Source of the DNA: an uncultured Candidatus Saccharibacteria bacterium
GTDB taxonomy: Bacteria; Patescibacteriota; Saccharimonadia; Saccharimonadales; Saccharimonadaceae
DNA: 64,000 bases
Direction of reading: 5' to 3'
Assembly (NCBI GenBank): GCA_947166125.1
Contig: CAMVCW010000001.1
Span: 219,104 to 283,103 of the forward strand
A program made the translations under genes and the position numbers. How positions within the stretch are numbered: position 1 is the first letter of the stretch; every line of letters begins with the position of its first letter. A model generated the notes under the pieces. The model was not told where the DNA came from. It did not search any database and saw only the letters and a list, made by a program, of their open reading frames with translations. Below, piece by piece: positions 28,009 through 36,480 of this stretch.

Positions 28009-28604
28009 TCTTTGGATTTTTTGATGTCTGCCGGGGCGAAGCCGGGCTGTTTTTCACGAAATGGATTGACGAAATTAGGGACGAAATCCTCTGTTTCGGC
28101 TTTCTTTTTGATGGTTTTTTCTTCGTCTTTTACGATGACTTTGTAGTCGGTGATTTCGACAATTTCTTTACGATGAATAGTAAGTTCTGGATCAATGAAA
28201 CTTTTGAGGGCCGGACGATGAACAATGAGCTGCTGGACGACGAAATCGTCTGGGATGACAGTATAATCCGTAACTTTGCCAAGCTTACTGCCTTTTTTGC
28301 TTTCCACTTTGAGACCTATGAGGCTAAAATTGAGCGCGAGGATTTTGCTGATTTTGACAACATCCTCGGAATCTATAAATTCGTCGGCGCTATCAATTAC
28401 CATGCCAAAATTAGAGTATTCGCGTATGCTGGAAGTAGCTAGAAGATTAGCGCCGGTGCGAGGAATAGGGCCGCCTTCGGCGCGAAAAGCGATGATTTTG
28501 AGGGTATCTGGATCTATAATGCACTCTGATACGCGACCAATGGCACCGCTGGCCTGCATACTAAGAATAGGGGTACCGATTAATTTGCTTGCGGTAACTA
28601 ACAT
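28005..28604 (-). CDS. PRC-barrel domain protein
   Basis: Repeated barrel-like segments GRVSECIIDPDTLKIIAF and LGKVTDYTVIPDDFVVQQL. Confidence 0.75.
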   Translation of the reverse strand: MLVTASKLIGTPILSMQASGAIGRVSECIIDPDTLKIIAFRAEGGPIPRTGANLLATSSIREYSNFGMVIDSADEFIDSEDVVKISKILALNFSLIGLKVESKKGSKLGKVTDYTVIPDDFVVQQLIVHRPALKSFIDPELTIHRKEIVEITDYKVIVKDEEKTIKKKAETEDFVPNFVNPFREKQPGFAPADIKKSKD

Positions 28605-28611
28605 AAACTAA

Positions 28612-29334
28612 TTATAACACAAGTTTTTCGGCGTCTTTGACATCATAATTGCCGATTTTGATGCGACGAAGTGTAGTAAGATAGGCGCCAGTTTTTAGAG
28701 TTTCACCGATATCTTCGGCGAGAGTGCGGATGTAGGTGCCGCTACTACAATGGACGCGAATTTTAAGCTCTGGATAATTGTATTTTAGGATTTCTATGCT
28801 GTAGATTTCGACTTCGCGGCTAGGGATTTCGAAGTCTTTGCCTTCGCGGGCGAGTTTGTAGGCGCGTTGACCGTTGATTTTGATAGCGCTAAATTTGGGT
28901 GGGGTTTGCCGGATTTTACCGATAAACGAGTTTAGCGTAGATACGATTATACTCTGGGCGGGTCCTGCCGTCGCAGCTTCCCCCACCGTGCTCGCCTTAC
29001 GGCTGCGCGCGTCGGGGGTCCCCCCAGCTCCGTCACCCGCCCATGTAGAATCATATTCCGTAATTTCGCCTTCTGGGTCGCCGGTGGTGGAGGTGTAGCC
29101 AAGTTTCAAAGTTGCTTCGTAGACTTTGTCTAGTTTTAGAAATTCGTTGGACTTTTTGGTCATTTTACCAGAGAGTAAAATAAGGAGGCCGGTGGCAAAT
29201 GGGTCAAGCGTGCCGGTGTGGCCAACCTTGATTTTGTGGCCAAACTCGGCTTTTAGTTTGCCGCGGATTTTTGCGACTACGCCAAAACTAGAGATACCGG
29301 CAGGTTTGTCGATGAGGATAATCTGATCTTCCAT
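28612..29334 (-). CDS. truB: tRNA pseudouridine(55) synthase TruB with in-frame palindromic insertion
   Basis: IDKPAGISSFGVVAKIR, KVGHTGTLDPFATGLL, YEATLKLGYTSTTGDPEGE, SSGTYIRTLAEDIG. Confidence 0.92.
   Translation of the reverse strand: MEDQIILIDKPAGISSFGVVAKIRGKLKAEFGHKIKVGHTGTLDPFATGLLILLSGKMTKKSNEFLKLDKVYEATLKLGYTSTTGDPEGEITEYDSTWAGDGAGGTPDARSRKASTVGEAATAGPAQSIIVSTLNSFIGKIRQTPPKFSAIKINGQRAYKLAREGKDFEIPSREVEIYSIEILKYNYPELKIRVHCSSGTYIRTLAEDIGETLKTGAYLTTLRRIKIGNYDVKDAEKLVL
28956..29042. repeat. In-frame palindromic element, copy A (in truB)
   Basis: Ends GGGCGGGT/ACCCGCCC; interior nearly identical to 37346-37428; encodes GGTPDARSRKASTVGEAATAGPA on the minus strand. Confidence 0.9.
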
Positions 29335-29372
29335 TGACATAATTGTAACAGATGTGATATAATTGGTCTACT

Positions 29373-29639
29373 ATGATAACAAAAGAGAATAAAGACAAGG
29401 CTATTGCCAAGGTTGCCCGTAATAAGGCGGATGTTGGTTCTCCTGAAGTTCAAGTTTCTATTCTTACAGAGCGGATCAAAGAAGTGACCGAGCACGTAAA
29501 GAATAACAAACATGACTTTATGGCCAAAAGAGGTTTAATTCAGATGGTAGGGAAGCGCAAGAAGCTTCTTAAGTATCTAGAAGAGACTGATTTTGAGCTT
29601 TATAAGAAAACCATCTCAAAACTAGGCCTCAGAAAATAA
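29373..29639 (+). CDS. rpsO: 30S ribosomal protein S15
   Basis: GSPEVQVSILTERIKEVTEHVKNNKHDFMAKRGLIQMVGKRKKLLKYL. Confidence 0.97.
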   Translation: MITKENKDKAIAKVARNKADVGSPEVQVSILTERIKEVTEHVKNNKHDFMAKRGLIQMVGKRKKLLKYLEETDFELYKKTISKLGLRK

Positions 29640-29654
29640 ATTTCGGCAATGAGA

Positions 29655-29683
29655 AAACCCGTCGGCGAACCGGCGGGTTTTTG
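29655..29683 (+). terminator. Intrinsic terminator of rpsO
   Basis: AAACCCGtCGG-cgaa-CCGgCGGGTTTTT. Confidence 0.9.
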
Positions 29684-29684
29684 A

Positions 29685-30005
29685 TTAGAATAACGATGTA
29701 GTATCAAGTTCTGATTGAAAGGCCTGGATGAAATTTGCGATATCACATAGACCCATATTATTTTCTTTGAAAGTGATACTCAAATTGACGATATTGTCTC
29801 TATTCGGGTTAGACTTTATTGTCAATGATTTGCCTTCGTTTGCTAGGAGTGTCGTTCTGCAAAATGCCGCCGAGACAGTGGCAATTAAACGATGCTCGGA
29901 TAGCTCGCTATCGTCGTCATTCTTAATGAACTTCAGCTTCACTTCTAATGCCGTGATATTTCTATGGTCATCGTAGTGAAGATTGATATGTATAACGTTA
30001 ATCAT
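29685..30005 (-). CDS. Hypothetical protein, about 106 aa
   Basis: SD taggaggtgcaat before ATG at 30005; promoter 30034-30062. Confidence 0.75.
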   Translation of the reverse strand: MINVIHINLHYDDHRNITALEVKLKFIKNDDDSELSEHRLIATVSAAFCRTTLLANEGKSLTIKSNPNRDNIVNLSITFKENNMGLCDIANFIQAFQSELDTTSLF

Positions 30006-30033
30006 ATTGCACCTCCTATGGATTAACCTTTCT

Positions 30034-30062
30034 ATTATAGCATACTTTGCTAAAAATGTCAA
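30034..30062 (-). promoter_or_regulatory. Promoter TTGACA-N17-TATAAT
   Basis: + strand attata 30034-30039, tgtcaa 30057-30062. Confidence 0.85.
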
Positions 30063-30097
30063 TATTTGGTATACTGGAAAGTAGTAAATTAAGAATT

Positions 30098-30160
30098 GGG
30101 AAGACGGCAGATATGGGTGGTGGCCGACCTCAGACCACCACTCATACCTGAAGTTTTCCC
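30098..30160 (+). promoter_or_regulatory. Long leader hairpin upstream of pnp
   Basis: gggaagacggcagatatgggtggtgg-loop-ccaccactcatacctgaagttttccc. Confidence 0.85.
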
Positions 30161-30178
30161 AAGAAAGGGTATATTTTT

Positions 30179-32353
30179 ATGGAAATTATAAATCCGAACG
30201 GCAAGAAAACGGTGCGGGTTTCTACCGATTGGCTAGGGCGAGAACTGACTTTAGAAGTGAATAGAGTTGGGTTTCGAACGACTTCGTCGGTACTAGTCAC
30301 TTATGGCGATACCGTGGTGCTAGGCTCTGTGGTGGTGGGAACCAAGCCGGTGGTGCAGGATTTCTTTCCGCTGTCTATTAGCTATGAGGAGAAATTCTAT
30401 GCAGCGGGAAAAATTAGTGGCTCGAAGTTCATAAAGCGTGAGGGTAAGCCGGCAGATGAGGCAGTGCTTGTGGGGCGGCTGATAGATCGGCCGATTCGTC
30501 CGCTGTTCCCGAAGGGGTATCGTCAAGAAGTACAGGTGGTGTGTACGGTATTGTCAATGGATCCGGCTTTTCGGCCTGACTGTGTGGCGATGATTGCGGC
30601 CTCGTCGGCGCTGATGAACGCAGGTGTGCCGTTTGATGGGCCAATTGCGGGGATTAGAATTGGTAGGATCGGTGGAGAATTTAAGGGGTTCTTAAATAAA
30701 GAAGAGCGTGAAGCTTCGCCGCTGGATCTTGTGGTGGCATGTAAAGACGGCAAAGTAATGATGGTAGAAGCTGGCGCAAACGAAGTGCCGGAAGATACGA
30801 TTATTGAGGCGATGCATTGGGCGGTGGATAAGGTACAGCCGGTGCTGGACTTGCAGCGCGAATTAGCTAAGCAGGTAGATGCTACGCCGCAAGAGTATGA
30901 ATTGGTATTGCCGGATGAAGCGGTAATGGAAGAAGTGCTGGTCTGGACTAACGGCAAGTTTGGTTCTAAGGTGCGTGGCAATGTGATGGAGCGTGCACAG
31001 ATTTTGGACGAAATAAAATATGCAATGCACGATGAAATGGCTTTGAAACACGGCGAGGGTGAGACGGACAACGAAAAGGTGGAGTGGTATGATGAGAATT
31101 TGCGTGATGTATATGATCAGGCATTTGAATTAGCAGTACACAAGGAAGTGCGACGCGGTATTGTAGAGGAAGGCGTGCGGCCGGATGGACGGAAGTTAGA
31201 CGAGGTGCGGCCTTTATCCTCGCAAGTAGGAATTCTGCCAAGAACACACGGATCTTCGTTATTTACTCGTGGCGTAACGCAGGCAATGAATATCGTGACT
31301 TTGGCACCACTAAGCTACGCGCAAGAAGTAGACACGATGGAAGTGACAGATGGTAAGCGTAGATATATGCATCATTATAATGCGCCATCTTATACGGTGG
31401 GCGAGCCGGGCCGGATGGGGTCGCCTGGGCGGCGCGAGATTGGGCATGGATATCTGGCCGAGCGGGCTTTGATTCCGGTGCTTCCTAGCGAAGAAGATTT
31501 CCCTTATGCGATTCGTTCAGTAACTGAAATTATGTCGCAAAATGGATCTACTTCTATGGCTGCAACGTGTTCTTCTTGTATGGCATTGATGGACGCAGGT
31601 GTGCCGATTAAACGACCGGTATCGGGTGTAGCAATGGGGTTAATGGTAGATGTGCCGAAGGGTCAGCCAATTACGACGGATGATATTGATAAGGCTTATG
31701 TGTTGACAGATTTGATGGACGCAGAAGATTTTGCTGGTGACATGGATTTTAAAGTGACTGGTACGACAGAAGGCGTGACGGCTTTGCAGATGGATATGAA
31801 AGTGCATGGGTTGCCAGTAGAAATCTTGGAAAAAGCAATCAAACAGAGTCATGCTGGACGGATGTTTATTTTGGATCATATTGTGAGTGTGATTGATAAA
31901 CCACGGGCGGAGATTAGTAAATATGCGCCGCAAATTGAAAAATTGATGGTGAAGCCAGATAAGATTGGGGCAATTATTGGCAAGGGTGGTGAAATGATTA
32001 ATAAGATTACTTCTGAGACTGGTGCCGAGGTGGATATTGAGGATTCTGGGCTTGTGACTGTATCTGGTAATGATCCAGAAAAAATTAAGAAAGCCATAGA
32101 TTGGATTCGTGGTTTGGTGGAAGAGCCGGAAGTGGGTAAAATTTATGATGGAACGGTGGCTTCTATTAAGGATTTTGGGGCGTTTGTAACTATACTGCCT
32201 GGTATTGACGGGATGCTACATATTTCACAAATTAGCGATAAGAGATTGAAGAAAGTGGAAGAAGTGTTGCACTTAGGTGACAAGGTGAGGGTGCGGCTAG
32301 TGGCGATAGACGATAAGGGAAGATTGTCGCTCACGATGAAGGGGCTAGACTAA
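30179..32353 (+). CDS. pnp: Polyribonucleotide nucleotidyltransferase
   Basis: RNase PH domains, KH (IGAIIGKGGEMINKIT) and S1 (GKIYDGTVASIKDFGAFV) domains; downstream of rpsO. Confidence 0.97.
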   Translation: MEIINPNGKKTVRVSTDWLGRELTLEVNRVGFRTTSSVLVTYGDTVVLGSVVVGTKPVVQDFFPLSISYEEKFYAAGKISGSKFIKREGKPADEAVLVGRLIDRPIRPLFPKGYRQEVQVVCTVLSMDPAFRPDCVAMIAASSALMNAGVPFDGPIAGIRIGRIGGEFKGFLNKEEREASPLDLVVACKDGKVMMVEAGANEVPEDTIIEAMHWAVDKVQPVLDLQRELAKQVDATPQEYELVLPDEAVMEEVLVWTNGKFGSKVRGNVMERAQILDEIKYAMHDEMALKHGEGETDNEKVEWYDENLRDVYDQAFELAVHKEVRRGIVEEGVRPDGRKLDEVRPLSSQVGILPRTHGSSLFTRGVTQAMNIVTLAPLSYAQEVDTMEVTDGKRRYMHHYNAPSYTVGEPGRMGSPGRREIGHGYLAERALIPVLPSEEDFPYAIRSVTEIMSQNGSTSMAATCSSCMALMDAGVPIKRPVSGVAMGLMVDVPKGQPITTDDIDKAYVLTDLMDAEDFAGDMDFKVTGTTEGVTALQMDMKVHGLPVEILEKAIKQSHAGRMFILDHIVSVIDKPRAEISKYAPQIEKLMVKPDKIGAIIGKGGEMINKITSETGAEVDIEDSGLVTVSGNDPEKIKKAIDWIRGLVEEPEVGKIYDGTVASIKDFGAFVTILPGIDGMLHISQISDKRLKKVEEVLHLGDKVRVRLVAIDDKGRLSLTMKGLD

Positions 32354-32374
32354 AGATTTGGCCGTTTTGAAGGG

Positions 32375-32405
32375 ATAACTCGAGGCCTAGGCCTCGAGTT
32401 ATTTT
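32375..32405 (+). terminator. 28-bp perfect palindrome followed by T-rich tract
   Basis: ATAACTCGAGGCCTAGGCCTCGAGTTAT then TTTAT. Confidence 0.85.
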
Positions 32406-32455
32406 ATATGATTCATGGAGGACGAAACAGGGGAAATATGTTATAATATGTAAAT

Positions 32456-34318
32456 ATGGATAAAATACGGAATTTCTGCATAATTGCGCATATTGATCAC
32501 GGAAAAAGTACGATTGCGGATAGGATGATGGAGCTAACTGGTACGGTAGAAAAGCGAGAGATGAAATCGCAGCTTTTGGACTCGATGGAGCTGGAGCGTG
32601 AGAAAGGTATTACGATCAAGCTGGCGCCGGTGACGATGCACTGGAAGGGATATACTTTGAACCTGATAGACACGCCGGGGCATGTGGATTTTTCGTATGA
32701 AGTGAGCCGGAGTTTGCAAGCGGTGGAAGCGGCGGTGTTGGTAGTGGATGCGACGCAGGGGATACAGGCGCAGACTTTGGCAAACGTGTATTTAGCTATT
32801 GAGCAAGATCTTAAGATAATTCCGGTGATAAATAAAGTTGATCTGCCGGCGGCGGATGTGGAAGGAGTGGCGGTGCAGATAATCAATTTGCTTGGGTGCT
32901 CGCGAGATAAAATCATAGAGGCATCTGGAAAAACTGGATTAGGGGTGGATAAAATACTAGATGCCGTAGTGGAGAGAGGTCCAGCACCGTCTTTTCTTGG
33001 GCTGCGTTCTCGACCCCTGTCGCCACAGGGGTCGAGCCGCTCATCCTCGGCTTGCCAGCCTCCGGAGGCCCTACGAAAAGAGGTGCTTGGACCTCAGCTT
33101 ACTCGTGCTCTAATTTTTGATTCCTACTTTGACGACTATCGCGGCGTAGTTCTCTATGTCCGCATTTTCGAGGGGGAAATCACGAAGAACGCGGAGATTT
33201 TGATGATGGCGGCGGAGACGAAGGGGCTAGCGTTGGAAGTGGGGGTGCTGACACCAAAAATGACTCCACGAGAAAGCTTGAAAGCGGGCGAAATTGGCTA
33301 TATTGTGACAAATCTCAAAACCACGCGCGAAGCAAAAGTGGGCGATACGGTGACGCTTGCGAAAAATCCGGCTACGGAGGCTTTGCCAGGGTATAAAAAT
33401 GTGTTGCCTTTTGTATATGCGGGGTTTTTCCCGGTATCTAATGACCAATATAAAGATTTACGCGAAGCAATAGAAAAATTAAGTCTATCTGATTCGGCAC
33501 TTCGGTTTGAACCAGAAAATTCACCAGTGTTAGGATTTGGACTGAGGATTGGGTTTTTAGGGTTGCTCCATATGGATATTATCAAGGAAAGATTAGAGCG
33601 AGAATTTAAATTGGATTTAATCGTGACTAATCCTTCTACGAACTATGAAGTAGTGATGAATAATGGCGAGATTATAGAAATAAAATCGGCGGCGGATTTG
33701 CCGGATGCAAGCGAGATTTTGGAAATTCGTGAGCCATGGGTGAAGGGTGAGATTATCTTGCCAAAAAACATGATTGGTAATGTACTGAACTTGATTAATG
33801 AAAAGCGCGGGCATCAGACAAATCTTTCGTATATCGAAGACCGTGCGGTAATAGATTTTGAAGCGCCGATGGCAAATCTGCTGACAGATTTTTATGATCA
33901 GCTAAAATCAGTGACTTCGGGGTATGCTTCATTTAATTATGAACTAAATGGATATAAGGCGGAAGATTTGGTGCGAGTAGATTTTTTGGTGGCGGGAAAT
34001 AAAATGGACGCGCTTTCGGTAATGTGTCATAGGAGCGAGGCGGATGCGATTGGTAGGGAAGTAACGAAAAAGCTAAAAGAAGTAATACCGCGGCAAAATT
34101 ATGAGGTGGCACTGCAAGCAGCGATTGGGGCAAGAATTATTGCGCGAGAAACAATTGGAGCGTATAGAAAAGATGTGACAGTGAAGATTCATACCGGTGA
34201 TAGAGATAGAAAAGCAAAACTTTTGGAGAAGCAAAAACGTGGTAAAGCGCGGATGAAAAGATTTGGTAAGGTGGATATACCAAGTGAAGCATTTACAGTA
34301 ATGCTAAGGCGTGATTAA
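32456..34318 (+). CDS. lepA: Elongation factor 4 (LepA) with in-frame palindromic insertion
   Basis: IRNFCIIAHIDHGKSTIADRMMELTG, IDTPGHVDFSYEVSRSL, VINKVDLPAAD; insertion before RALIFDSYFDDYRGVV. Confidence 0.96.
   Translation: MDKIRNFCIIAHIDHGKSTIADRMMELTGTVEKREMKSQLLDSMELEREKGITIKLAPVTMHWKGYTLNLIDTPGHVDFSYEVSRSLQAVEAAVLVVDATQGIQAQTLANVYLAIEQDLKIIPVINKVDLPAADVEGVAVQIINLLGCSRDKIIEASGKTGLGVDKILDAVVERGPAPSFLGLRSRPLSPQGSSRSSSACQPPEALRKEVLGPQLTRALIFDSYFDDYRGVVLYVRIFEGEITKNAEILMMAAETKGLALEVGVLTPKMTPRESLKAGEIGYIVTNLKTTREAKVGDTVTLAKNPATEALPGYKNVLPFVYAGFFPVSNDQYKDLREAIEKLSLSDSALRFEPENSPVLGFGLRIGFLGLLHMDIIKERLEREFKLDLIVTNPSTNYEVVMNNGEIIEIKSAADLPDASEILEIREPWVKGEIILPKNMIGNVLNLINEKRGHQTNLSYIEDRAVIDFEAPMANLLTDFYDQLKSVTSGYASFNYELNGYKAEDLVRVDFLVAGNKMDALSVMCHRSEADAIGREVTKKLKEVIPRQNYEVALQAAIGARIIARETIGAYRKDVTVKIHTGDRDRKAKLLEKQKRGKARMKRFGKVDIPSEAFTVMLRRD
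32978..33093. repeat. In-frame palindromic element in lepA
   Basis: Outer GGTCCAGCACC..TCTTTTC / GAAAAGAGGTGCTTGGACC; inner perfect CTCGACCCCTGT-cgcc-ACAGGGGTCGAG; CCTCCGGAGG. Confidence 0.9.
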
Positions 34319-34336
34319 CTGTGTTATAATAAGAAT

Positions 34337-34924
34337 ATGAGGAAAAAAGGTTTAACCTTCTATTGTACCATACTTCTTACGTTTTGTCAAGATTTGTTGC
34401 GGAAATCTCGCCTGCTTGGCGTTGGTTTAAAAGTGCAAATTGCCTTTTTTGCTTTACTTGCTTCTTTGGGTGGTCGGTTTTGTGCTGTGCAGGCTATTAG
34501 TCCTAATCAGAGTGCGGCGATAGTAGAGCATTGCGACACGATAAAAGACGAATTAAAAAAAGTGCAGAAAGAAGATGCTAGGGTGCGGGTATATCTTGGT
34601 GGATATTATGAAACAATTTTAACGAAGTTTATTACTCCGTTAAATGTGCGTTTGGTGGAAAATAATTTATCTAGCGCGGGATTGGTTGAAAATCAGAATA
34701 ATTTTGCTGGAACTAAAACATTGTTTGCAAATGACTTTATTGCGTATCAGCAAGGCTTGGAAGAATTAGTGGGACTGGATTGTAGGCAGGAGCCGGAAAA
34801 ATTTTATGATAAATTAACGACAGTGAGACAAAAACGCAAGATAATGGTGCAGGATGTGCTAAAAATGCGGAATTTGATTTCTGAACATGTGAGACTAGTG
34901 GAAGGTTTGAGGGGCAAGGTGTAA
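34337..34924 (+). CDS. Hypothetical exported protein
   Basis: TATAAT 6 nt before ATG; hydrophobic N-terminal segment. Confidence 0.6.
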   Translation: MRKKGLTFYCTILLTFCQDLLRKSRLLGVGLKVQIAFFALLASLGGRFCAVQAISPNQSAAIVEHCDTIKDELKKVQKEDARVRVYLGGYYETILTKFITPLNVRLVENNLSSAGLVENQNNFAGTKTLFANDFIAYQQGLEELVGLDCRQEPEKFYDKLTTVRQKRKIMVQDVLKMRNLISEHVRLVEGLRGKV

Positions 34925-35304
34925 TGGAAACAAAGAAAAATGAAAAGAAAAAAATGACGCACGGTGGACGAAATTTAGTGATCCTAGGGATAGCTTCTAC
35001 ATTAATTGCTTTAATAACGACTGGTGTGTCACTAGTGGTATATCACAATTCGGGCGACATTTATTTGGATAGATCTCGGCCGGGATATTTACCAGACGAG
35101 GAAGAGATAGAAGAGGAAGGCGAGAAAGAAGAGGAATATATATTTGAAAAAACTGGCAAGTTGACCGCTGCTATTATTGAAGAATATTTAGAGAAAATGC
35201 AGGTAGAGGTGCGGGCGATCGATGCGTATGAAAAACCTTTTGATGAAAATGTATTATCAGACGAGAGACTGGGGATACCCAATGCAGAGACTGAGCAACC
35301 TTGA
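34924..35304 (+). CDS. Single-TM acidic protein
   Basis: TAATGG overlap with upstream gene; one TM helix then Glu-rich tail. Confidence 0.6.
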   Translation: METKKNEKKKMTHGGRNLVILGIASTLIALITTGVSLVVYHNSGDIYLDRSRPGYLPDEEEIEEEGEKEEEYIFEKTGKLTAAIIEEYLEKMQVEVRAIDAYEKPFDENVLSDERLGIPNAETEQP

Positions 35305-35339
35305 TATTTTGGTAAAAAAGGCTTATACTTAAGGCAAGA

Positions 35340-36467
35340 ATGAAACAGCAGAAGAAAAATAAGTCGCTGGTATTTGGGGGGATTGCCTTGGTGGCTCTGG
35401 TGTTGGGTGTGGGCGCTGCAATATTCGGGCTATCTAATACAGTGGGGGAAATTACTGAAAAGGCTATTTCTAAGACTCCTGAAGCTATCTTGGCTAGTGC
35501 GGGAGTGGACGAAGAAGAATCGGTGTCAGTGCCGGTTATTTATTATGATCAGAGGGCAGATGACTGCGTAAATTTATATGATAGGAATTTGAAGAATGAA
35601 TTAGAGCGAAGGCAGTTTGAGTGGAGTAAATGTAGATATTATAATAAAGAGATAGAACAGGGTTTGGCGGAATTTGAGCTGGGTGAGGGATATTTGCCGG
35701 TGGCTACCGGTGCCGGAAAGTTGACGGCAAATAGGGGTGTAGATTTTACGAGATGGTTTAGTGCCGTGGACGGAAAAAGTGCCAGTTATGCTGGTATGCT
35801 AAAAATGCAATATGTGAAAAATGGGGCAGAATTTATATTTGAAGCACCAGATTTTTATCCATTGGATGAGGTGAGGTTTAGTGTTGGAGATATGGGAAAT
35901 GAGGATGGGCATAACCATTTATTCACGATGAATTTTGCAGTGCCGTTTACGGTACTTTTGAGCGGAATGGAGAGTTTTGAAGTTAATGCTGATGATGATA
36001 CTTTTGTGTATGTAGGAGATAAATTGGTGTTAGATATGGGTGGCGTACACGATGCGGCGGTAGGGAAGTTTGTAATACGTGAAAATGGCGAAATATATAG
36101 TGGTATTGGCGATCAGGAATTGGCTTATTCTGGCGTAAACGTAAACGAGGGTGACGGATCTATCGTTCGTATTTACCATGCGGATAGGGATTCTGCAGAT
36201 TCTACATTTAATGTGAAATTTAGCGGAATGAATTTAAGCGTAACGGATGCTAAGCTTGCAAAAGGTAGTGATGATGGAGTGCAGGTTGCATATGACCCGA
36301 GTGATCCGACTTATGTGGCGCCACTGGGTGAGAGTTCGGTGTTCCGGCCAGATTCTACAAAAGGCTTGATAGTGATGGCGACGATTGAAGGAGTGATGAT
36401 AGTGGTGGTTTCGGTATTAGCTGTATCGGTAGCGAGGTTTATGATAAAACAAAAAACTAAACGATAA
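35340..36467 (+). CDS. Fibro-slime-like domain surface protein with N- and C-terminal TM helices
   Basis: FTVLLSGMESFEVNADDDTFVYVGDKLVLDMGGVHDA matches fibro-slime/PA14-like motif. Confidence 0.7.
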   Translation: MKQQKKNKSLVFGGIALVALVLGVGAAIFGLSNTVGEITEKAISKTPEAILASAGVDEEESVSVPVIYYDQRADDCVNLYDRNLKNELERRQFEWSKCRYYNKEIEQGLAEFELGEGYLPVATGAGKLTANRGVDFTRWFSAVDGKSASYAGMLKMQYVKNGAEFIFEAPDFYPLDEVRFSVGDMGNEDGHNHLFTMNFAVPFTVLLSGMESFEVNADDDTFVYVGDKLVLDMGGVHDAAVGKFVIRENGEIYSGIGDQELAYSGVNVNEGDGSIVRIYHADRDSADSTFNVKFSGMNLSVTDAKLAKGSDDGVQVAYDPSDPTYVAPLGESSVFRPDSTKGLIVMATIEGVMIVVVSVLAVSVARFMIKQKTKR

Positions 36468-36480
36468 GATATTGATTTAA

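Noticed and set aside
28956-29042. Group I/II intron or intein inside truB/lepA
   Set aside because: Inserts are too short, frame-preserving and lack intron or intein motifs; palindromic in-frame element is the simpler reading.
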